From contig CAWBIU010000001.1 in assembly GCA_963789015.1 (NCBI GenBank), positions 1,674,001 through 1,738,000 on the forward strand: DNA of 64,000 nucleotides. Reading direction: 5' to 3'. The notes under the pieces are model-generated. The model was given only the letters and a program-made list of their open reading frames with translations, did not search any database and was not told the origin of the DNA. Position numbers and translations under genes: made by a program. This DNA comes from JAOPZW01 sp963789015 (lineage in GTDB: Bacteria > Actinomycetota > Thermoleophilia > Solirubrobacterales > Solirubrobacteraceae). Below are positions 58,359 to 64,000 of this stretch, one piece after another; position 1 is the first letter of the stretch, and every line of letters starts with the position of its first letter.

Positions 58359-59003
58359 GTGGCGGAGGCCCCGGATCGCCAAGAGCTCTTGACCGCTCTG
58401 ACCACTGAGCACTTCACGCTCCAGGGCGCCCGCTCGCAGACCGCGAGCGAGAGCGCCTCCCGCGCCTCGCTCTACATCCTCTCGGTCTCCAGCGCCCTGG
58501 TCGCGCTGGGGTTCATCGGCCAGGCATCGCAGGTCGGCACGACCTTCGATGTCTTCGCCCTCACCGTGCTCCCGACGCTCTATGTCCTGGGCGTGTTCAC
58601 CTTCGTGCGAGTGGTCGAGTGCGGTGCCGAGGACTTCCGCTACGGCGTCGCGATCAACCGGATCCGCAACTACTACAAGCAGATCGCCGGCGACCAGGCG
58701 AAGCTCTTCCTGCTCTCCGGACACGACGACGGACGAGGGGTGTTCGAGAACGCTGCGGTGCCGCCCGAGAGGCGCACGCAGTTCTTCACCTTCGCAACGG
58801 TCGTCGCCGTGATCAACAGCGTGGTCGGTGGCAGCGCGATCGCGATCGCGCTCGGTGCGATCGCCGATGCCTCGCTTGGCGTCGCCGCGGGCGTGGGCGG
58901 CGTCGTGGCGCTCGTTTCCCTTGTTGCTCTGCTCCGTTACGCCGACCGGCTGCTCGAGGAGCGCGCGGGCCGCACCGAGTCGATCTTCCCGTCGCCGCCG
59001 TAG
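58359..59003 (+). CDS. Four-segment membrane protein, function unknown
   Basis: A 214-residue membrane protein. It has a soluble N-terminus (LTALTTEHFTLQGARSQTAS), two membrane helices (ASLYILSVSSALVALGFIGQ and FALTVLPTLYVLGVFTFVRV), a central soluble stretch (RIRNYYKQIAGDQAKLFLLS) and two more helices (about 155-200). GTG at 58359 is preferred because homology-like sequence starts there. No known family name. Confidence 0.7.
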   Translation: MAEAPDRQELLTALTTEHFTLQGARSQTASESASRASLYILSVSSALVALGFIGQASQVGTTFDVFALTVLPTLYVLGVFTFVRVVECGAEDFRYGVAINRIRNYYKQIAGDQAKLFLLSGHDDGRGVFENAAVPPERRTQFFTFATVVAVINSVVGGSAIAIALGAIADASLGVAAGVGGVVALVSLVALLRYADRLLEERAGRTESIFPSPP

Positions 59004-59262
59004 CCGATCGAACCCCGTGGGGCTTCTGCGCCCTGGAGGCTTCGTTGCCGGCGGTTCCAGCGCGCTGCGCGGAGGCGCTGCTGAGACGCCTGTTCGAGCC
59101 GCCCGGCTGACCGGGTGCACGAGTGCGTGTTCGTGTTCGGCGTCCTCGCCATGGAGAGCGAGCCGGTCGACCCGCGCCTGTGACCGAGCGCCATTCCCAA
59201 CGGGCGATCGTTCACGCACTCCGCGAGGGCCGCGAGATCGTGCAGGACGACTCGGGGCGACG

Positions 59263-60327
59263 CTACGTCGTCCAGCGGAAGCCGATCGCGTCGGGGCGGG
59301 GTGCCAGCGGGCTGGCCGGCAGCTCGCCCGTCGGGTCGTCCTCGTTGTAGGCGCTCGGCGCCACGTCGTTGGGCGCGTCGGCGTGGAACAGCGCGGCCAG
59401 CAGCTCGATCTGCCCGCGGCCGACGCCCAGCTCCCCCATCCCACCGCCGTACATCGGCCGCCGCTCCCGTGCGCAGCGCGCGTACACCTCGAACAGCGCA
59501 CGAAGGCTGCCGATGCGCGACGGCTTGACGTTCACCACGCGCGCCGGAAGCGGCGTCGCGCCGATGTCCTCGGCGCTGCGGATCGGTGCGTCGTAGGAGA
59601 CGCGCTCGACGTGATCGCCGAGCCGCTGCGCGATCTCGGGCAGGTCGTGCGGGTCCTCCAGGTAGGCGTCCGGGAACGCGGCCAGCACGTGGTCGTAGAG
59701 CGCGCCCAGCGCCTGCGGGTCCTCGACGTCGAAGCCGTACTGGCCTTTGAAGTCGATCGTGTCGACCGCGCCGGTCGCCGCGACCTCGTCGACGAGCGCC
59801 GGCGCCCACGCCGCCTCCGCGTCGAGCTTGAAGCGCACGCCCGGCGAGCGGGCGAGCCGCCGGCGCACGTGCTCGATCGAGGGCTGCTCGCCGAGGCCCA
59901 GCGAGTTGACGAAGCGCACCGGCCGCGGCTCGAGGCCGAGCACGTCGTGCAGGACCCGGCCGGCCTGGCGCAACGCGAGGTCCAGCGCCGCCGACTCGAA
60001 CGCCCAGTTGCGAAAGCGCCGCGCCGCCTCCCACTCCGGCGGCTTGAGCCACGGATCGAGCGTCGCGAGGTGATCGCAGAAGCCGGCGAGCGTCCACTCG
60101 CCCGCGAGCGGCAGCGCGGGGTGCGTCTCGTGCAGCGAGCTGCCGTCCTCGACGTGGACCGAGACGTCCTCCCCGAGCCCGTCGGCGCCGGCGCCGGCCA
60201 GCCGCACGTGCGTCGTCACGCGCTGGAACTCGTGGGCGAGAACGGCGTGCAGCCGGTCGTACTCGCACGACTCGACGACGAGCGGCAGCTCCGCGAGCCG
60301 CGGCCAGAGCGATTCCATGTGAGCCAT
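59263..60327 (-). CDS. Enolase-superfamily (o-succinylbenzoate synthase/muconate cycloisomerase-like) protein
   Basis: A 354-residue protein. VRFKLDAEAAWAPALVDEVA, VDTIDFKGQYGFDVEDPQAL (Lys and Asp), AYLEDPHDLPEIAQRL (Glu) and GGGMGELGVGRGQIELLAAL are the enolase-superfamily barrel motifs. The ends include LADLVGAGADGLGEDVSVHV-like N-terminal capping region. Likely an acid-sugar or cycloisomerase-type enzyme; substrate unknown. A shorter ATG start lies nine bases in. Confidence 0.82.
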   Translation of the reverse strand: MAHMESLWPRLAELPLVVESCEYDRLHAVLAHEFQRVTTHVRLAGAGADGLGEDVSVHVEDGSSLHETHPALPLAGEWTLAGFCDHLATLDPWLKPPEWEAARRFRNWAFESAALDLALRQAGRVLHDVLGLEPRPVRFVNSLGLGEQPSIEHVRRRLARSPGVRFKLDAEAAWAPALVDEVAATGAVDTIDFKGQYGFDVEDPQALGALYDHVLAAFPDAYLEDPHDLPEIAQRLGDHVERVSYDAPIRSAEDIGATPLPARVVNVKPSRIGSLRALFEVYARCARERRPMYGGGMGELGVGRGQIELLAALFHADAPNDVAPSAYNEDDPTGELPASPLAPRPDAIGFRWTT

Positions 60328-60337
60328 CGCCGCAGCC

Positions 60338-60952
60338 TCAGTCGGCCGTGGCCGTTGCGTACTGCGGGCGCCCGGTGGGCCGGTAGACCTGGATCGTTAC
60401 CCCCTTCGGAGTGGACTGCGAGTCGACCAGTTCAAGCGCTGTGTCCGGGCCGGTGGCGGGGAACAGCCGCGTGCCCTGGCCGATGACCACCGGATAGGTG
60501 AGCAGGGTGATCTCGTCGACAAGCTGGTTGTCGAGGAGCCAGCGGACCAGGTTGCCGCTGCCGTGCACCTGCAGCTCCCCTCGCCGCTTGGCTTTCAGGT
60601 CGCCGACGGCGGCCGCGACGTCACCGGAGAGGACGGTCGTGTCCGCCCATTGCGGGTCGGTGAGCGTGGTCGATGCCACGTACTTGGGCCGCGTGTTCAA
60701 CGCCGCTGCGATGGGGTTGACCGAATCTGCCATTACTCCCCAATATCCGGCAAAGATCTCGTAGGTCCGCCGGCCGAACAGGAACGCGTCGGCGCGCTGG
60801 TAGACCTGGTCCAGAAACGTCGCGGCCTCGTTGTCGAAGAGCGGCATGGCCCATCCGCCGCGCTCGAATCCGCCCCTGCGGTCCTCATCCGGCGCGCCGA
60901 GTCCCTGCATCACTCCGTCGACAGAGACGTGCGTGGTGGTCGTCAGTTTCAT
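60338..60952 (-). CDS. RibD C-terminal/dihydrofolate reductase-like protein
   Basis: A 204-residue reductase-like protein. MKLTTTTHVSVDGVMQGLGA, FLFGRRTYEIFAGYWG (NADPH region), LQVHGSGNLVRWLLDN and TLLTYPVVIGQGTRLF are the RibD_C signatures. Widespread in actinobacteria, often with unknown substrate. It starts 11 bases before the enolase-like gene on the same strand. Confidence 0.85.
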   Translation of the reverse strand: MKLTTTTHVSVDGVMQGLGAPDEDRRGGFERGGWAMPLFDNEAATFLDQVYQRADAFLFGRRTYEIFAGYWGVMADSVNPIAAALNTRPKYVASTTLTDPQWADTTVLSGDVAAAVGDLKAKRRGELQVHGSGNLVRWLLDNQLVDEITLLTYPVVIGQGTRLFPATGPDTALELVDSQSTPKGVTIQVYRPTGRPQYATATAD

Positions 60953-61172
60953 GGGTTCGTCCTGTCTCTCGTGGCGTCTTTCTCGTTACGACCGCACCGA
61001 GCCGCGGATCTCATCGGTCGCAGCAGCGCGGCTGCAGCTCATGCTCATCCGCCACGACGACAACTACCTCTATCGATTTGAGCGTCGCGGTGAGCTACGA
61101 CGGAGGCCCTACACCCAGAGGATCAGAACTTCACTGAAAAGAATCGCGCAACACTGAGAGACGCCAGCAGAT

Positions 61173-61718
61173 TCAGCCGGCCACGATCGTCGCCGCAAGC
61201 GCGACCCGATGGTCCTTCGTCCACGGTGGCCCCAGCGTTGCTCGAGGTCCGCGCAGGATCTCCTCGGCCCGCTCGCCGAGCATGCCGACCGCTTGACCGA
61301 CCACAGCCTTGGCGTCAAAGACGTGGACTTCCCAGTCGCGAGCGTGTGCGAGCTCGGCGAGCTCCTGGCGGTACATGATGGCGTCGGCGCGAGCCTCATA
61401 TGGCGCGCGACGTTGGACGGCGATGTCGTCGGGGAAGTCGAGCGGCCACGCTCGGAGGGAGATCGAGCGGATCGGCGCGGGCAGCGTGGTCGCTATCTCG
61501 TCGAGCGCAGCTGACGACGCCCGAACGACGGACGGTCGCACCTTCGCGACCAGCGCAGCCGTAGCGGCGACATCGAGACGCCCGCTCTCGTAATGAATCG
61601 GTGCCGGCGACATGCCGGGTTCGATCAGCTCGATCCGCCGGCGGTCCACGACCTCGTGGTCCTGCGAAGCCGTCACCGCAATGGCCCAGCCGAGATGATC
61701 CGAAATGCCCACGCGCAC
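61173..61718 (-). CDS. Conserved hypothetical protein
   Basis: A 181-residue soluble protein. VRVGISDHLGWAIAVTASQD, then HEVVDRRRIELIEPGMSPAP and SLRAWPLDFPDDIAVQRRAP identify a conserved but uncharacterised actinobacterial group. GTG start is chosen where the conserved sequence begins; the longer open frame runs from a neighbouring transporter remnant. Function unknown. Confidence 0.65.
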   Translation of the reverse strand: MRVGISDHLGWAIAVTASQDHEVVDRRRIELIEPGMSPAPIHYESGRLDVAATAALVAKVRPSVVRASSAALDEIATTLPAPIRSISLRAWPLDFPDDIAVQRRAPYEARADAIMYRQELAELAHARDWEVHVFDAKAVVGQAVGMLGERAEEILRGPRATLGPPWTKDHRVALAATIVAG

Positions 61719-61726
61719 ATGGCCAA

Positions 61727-62460
61727 TTATCCGTTGATGGATCGGACGTGCGGCGGGCTGGCTCCCTGAGGTTGGCGGCGAGTGCGATGGCGACGAGCGG
61801 GATCGCGGCCAGGACCGTGAAGGCGCCCTGTGGGCCGTGGTGGTCGGCAATCAGGCCGAGGATGGGCTGGAAGAGGCCGCCGGCGCTGACGGCGAGACCG
61901 AGGGTGACCCCGGCGGCGGTGCCGGGGCGGGTGGGGAGGTAGTCCTGGCCGAGCTTGATGAGGACGGCGAAGGGGATGTTGGTGACCAGCCCGACGATCA
62001 GGATGAGCGTCAGCGCGGCGTATCGGTCGTGGCAGAGCAGAAGGGCGGCGAGTGCGGGGAGGAGCAGGAGGTTGCCGAGCTGCACGGTGCGGACGAGCCC
62101 GAACCGGTCGCCGATGCGGCCGCCAAGGGCGGTGCCGAGAACGCCTCCGGCGAGTGCGAGCGTCAGCGCGGTGCCGCCCAGGTCGCTGGATGCGCCGAGA
62201 TGGCGCATCCAGCAGAGCGAGGCGGAGGTGTTGACCCCGAAGGAGATGCAGGAGCGGGTGACCTCGACGCAGATGAGGACGGCGAACATCCGCGGGCTGT
62301 CGACGGCCGCCCGGTCGGCGATGGACCGGGGGTGCGGCGCGGTCCGGCGTTGCTGGCGCAGCAGGACGAAGGCCATGAGCACGGCCGGCGGGGATGAAGA
62401 GCGCGGTCGCGGAGAGCCCCCAGGCACAAGGGGCGACCGCAGGCCGCGCAGTTCGCCGGT
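61727..62460 (-). pseudogene. Truncated, frameshifted MFS transporter
   Basis: Only the second half of a major-facilitator transporter remains: DRFGLVRTVQLGNLLLLPAL, NIPFAVLIKLGQDYLPTRPG and AAGVTLGLAVSAGGLFQPIL are typical membrane-helix regions. The reading switches frame near 62385 (ATALFIP in one frame, AVLMAFVLLRQQRR in the next), and nothing matching the first six helices lies upstream. No proper stop is seen before the next gene. A fosmidomycin-resistance-like relative is the closest type. Confidence 0.65.
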
Positions 62461-62552
62461 CGGTACGACGCCTGACACTCCGCCATGGGGCGGCGCCAGC
62501 AGGCCTCCTGGCGTCGCCCCGCCGGCTCGGCGTTCGAGATACTGCGCGGACG

Positions 62553-64000
62553 ATGTCGGGCTCGGGATCGTCCGAAACCGACCCACGCCAGAGCGGCGGC
62601 CATCCGGTGGGCACGCTGTTGTCGGTCAACGTCGGGATGCCGAGGGACGTGCCCTGGCAAGGGAGGAGTGTCTTCACCGGCGTCTTCAAGGACCCCGTCA
62701 CGGGTCCTCGCCGCGTGCGCAAGCTCAACATCGACGGCGACGGTCAAGGCGACGTCGCGGGGCACGGCGGCGAGCAGCGCGCCGTGTTCGTCTACCAGAT
62801 CGACTCCTATCGGTACTGGGAACGCGAGCTCGGACGCAACGACTTCGTCTACGGACAGTTCGGCGAGAACTTCACCGTCGAAGGGCTCGGCGACGACGAG
62901 GTCTGCATCGGCGACCGCTACGGGATCGGCACCGCCATCTTCGAGGTCACGCAACCCCGTGTCACGTGCTACCGCGTCGGGATCCGCATGAACGACCCGC
63001 GCATCCCCGCACTGCTCGTCTCACACCACCGCCCAGGCTTCTACTTCCGTGTGCTCCAGGAGGGCGACGTACACGCGGGAGACGAGATCATCAAGCTCGC
63101 GTCCGGCCCGGAAGGGATGGCCGTCGCCGACGCCGACGCGCTGCTGTACCTCCCTGGGCACACGCGTCAGCAGCTGCTCCGAGCGCTGCGGATCCCGGCC
63201 CTGAGCCCTGGCTGGCAGGCCTCGTTCCGAGCTCTGCTCGAGGACGGGCAGGGCAGCGGCAACGCCGGCCTCGCGGCGACGAGCCCACCTCCCGCCTGGC
63301 CCGGCTTCCGTCAGCTGACCGTCACCGCGATCACACGCGAGAGCGACTCGGTGATCTCGATACGCCTCGAGGACCCCAAGGGCGCACCACTGCCGGCCGC
63401 CCGGCCCGGTCAGTACCTCACGCTGCGACTCCGGCGCGACAAGGACCAGCGGTCGCTGCTCCGCAACTACTCCCTCTCCGGACCGCCCGGCGGCGGCTTC
63501 TACCGGATCACCGTCAAGCGCGAGCACGACGGCGCCGCCAGCAGCTATCTGCACACCCGGCTCGCCGTCGGCGACCAGCTCGACATCGCGGCACCACGCG
63601 GCACCTTCATCCTGGACCGGACGCATGCACCCCTGCTGCTGATCAGTGCCGGGATCGGCGCCACCCCGGTTCTCGCCATGCTCCAGGCGCTGGCGGAGGG
63701 GCATTCGGATCGGGAGATCTGGTGGCTGCACGGCGCGCGCAGCAGCCGCGACCACCCGTTCGCCGCCGAGGCCAGGGCGCTCCTCGATCGGCTCCCGAAC
63801 GCATCCGCCCACGTTTGCTACAGCCGTCCCGGTCCGGACGACATCGAGGGCCGCGACTACGACAGCGCGGGTCGTCTGACCACGTCGGTGCTCGCCGAAC
63901 TCGAACCACCTCGCGATGCCGAGGCATACCTGTGCGGGCCGACACCTTTCATGGACGAGATCAGCGCCGGTCTGGCGGCGATGGGGATCGACGCATCACG
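62553..64000 (+). CDS. MOSC domain fused to FAD/NAD(P)-binding ferredoxin reductase (3' end cut by window)
   Basis: The frame runs to the end of the window. The N-terminal part is a MOSC domain of the YiiM type: LLSVNVGMPRDVPWQGRSVF, then GDGQGDVAGHGGEQRAVFVY and GQFGENFTVEGLGDDEVCIG, with the Cys of TQPRVTCYRVGIRM. From about residue 250 a ferredoxin-NADP reductase-type unit follows: LLRNYSLSGPPGGGFYRITV (FAD) and LLLISAGIGATPVLAMLQAL (nucleotide). CGPTPFMD near the edge is the usual last motif before a 2Fe-2S domain. GTG 62607 is an alternative start. Such fusions reduce N-hydroxylated or molybdenum-bound substrates; this is inferred. Confidence 0.85.
   Translation, partial: MSGSGSSETDPRQSGGHPVGTLLSVNVGMPRDVPWQGRSVFTGVFKDPVTGPRRVRKLNIDGDGQGDVAGHGGEQRAVFVYQIDSYRYWERELGRNDFVYGQFGENFTVEGLGDDEVCIGDRYGIGTAIFEVTQPRVTCYRVGIRMNDPRIPALLVSHHRPGFYFRVLQEGDVHAGDEIIKLASGPEGMAVADADALLYLPGHTRQQLLRALRIPALSPGWQASFRALLEDGQGSGNAGLAATSPPPAWPGFRQLTVTAITRESDSVISIRLEDPKGAPLPAARPGQYLTLRLRRDKDQRSLLRNYSLSGPPGGGFYRITVKREHDGAASSYLHTRLAVGDQLDIAAPRGTFILDRTHAPLLLISAGIGATPVLAMLQALAEGHSDREIWWLHGARSSRDHPFAAEARALLDRLPNASAHVCYSRPGPDDIEGRDYDSAGRLTTSVLAELEPPRDAEAYLCGPTPFMDEISAGLAAMGIDAS

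Noticed and set aside
59123..59350. Short plus-strand frame overlapping the enolase-like gene end
   Set aside because: Overlaps the C-terminal coding part of a well-supported gene and has no SD or motif.
1..64000. CRISPR arrays, insertion sequences, rRNA genes, prophage modules
   Set aside because: No regularly spaced direct repeats, transposase motifs or rRNA sequence were seen by reading; the only RNA gene recognised is tRNA-Gln.

Overview
The window is very GC-rich with strongly GC-biased third codon positions and many GTG starts. Gene content (DUF4235 protein, conserved actinobacterial coiled-coil protein, FliW/CsrA, CheC/CheD/FliY-type chemotaxis, FlbD) points to a motile high-GC actinobacterium. 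A member of the Thermoleophilia (Solirubrobacterales, e.g. Patulibacter/Conexibacter relatives) is the best guess; this is inference from gene content, not a database match.

Layout. 1-5.6 kb: low-complexity exported proteins, an MTAP-type phosphorylase, a DUF2064-like protein, a small HELCH zincin-like protein and a membrane-fused spermidine synthase. 5.6-9 kb: tRNA-Gln(UUG), an HNH endonuclease directly behind a perfect LexA/SOS-box-like palindrome, then glmU and prs. 9-14 kb: a 0.7 kb hairpin-rich non-coding stretch and small conserved hypothetical genes. 14-17.3 kb: secreted GH2 glycoside hydrolase, rplY (L25/Ctc) and pth. 17.3-53 kb: a large flagellar and chemotaxis island. 53-64 kb: accessory metabolism (CBS protein, hydrolases, S4 protein, ECF sigma factor with a metallo-beta-lactamase, acetyltransferase, enolase-superfamily and RibD-like enzymes, a decayed MFS transporter, and a MOSC-oxidoreductase fusion cut by the right edge).

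The flagellar island runs csrA-fliW-flgL-flgK-flgN-flgJ-flgG (minus), flgF (minus), fliK-like and flhB-C-terminal-like (plus), fliA (minus), then plus-strand TPR-glycosyltransferase, flaG-fliD, fliS-fliT, flgB-flgC-fliE-fliF-fliG-fliH-fliI, cheW-cheB-cheR-cheA-cheC-cheD-fliM-fliY, cheY, two chemoreceptors, a LysE/PLP-decarboxylase insert, fliN-fliL (minus) and flbD-motA-motB-fliL2 (plus). Nearly every transcription unit is headed by the same hand-readable motif, CTCAA(G) then, 15 nt after TCAA, GCCGATGA or a close variant. This is the FliA/sigma-28 promoter form; I count eleven good and two weaker copies. No flagellin, hook (flgE/flgD), full flhB, flhA or fliPQR gene is present, so the flagellar gene set must be split between this island and another locus.

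Most notable items: the sigma-28 regulon, including two promoters so close to their start codons that the mRNAs should be (nearly) leaderless; the SOS-box HNH nuclease; a chemoreceptor with two compensating frameshifts that bracket a block nearly identical to its neighbour; the sigma-28-driven glycosyltransferase; the csrA leader with GGA motifs; an inverted paralogous gene fragment at 10.2 kb; and a symmetric nested inverted repeat at 13.2 kb.
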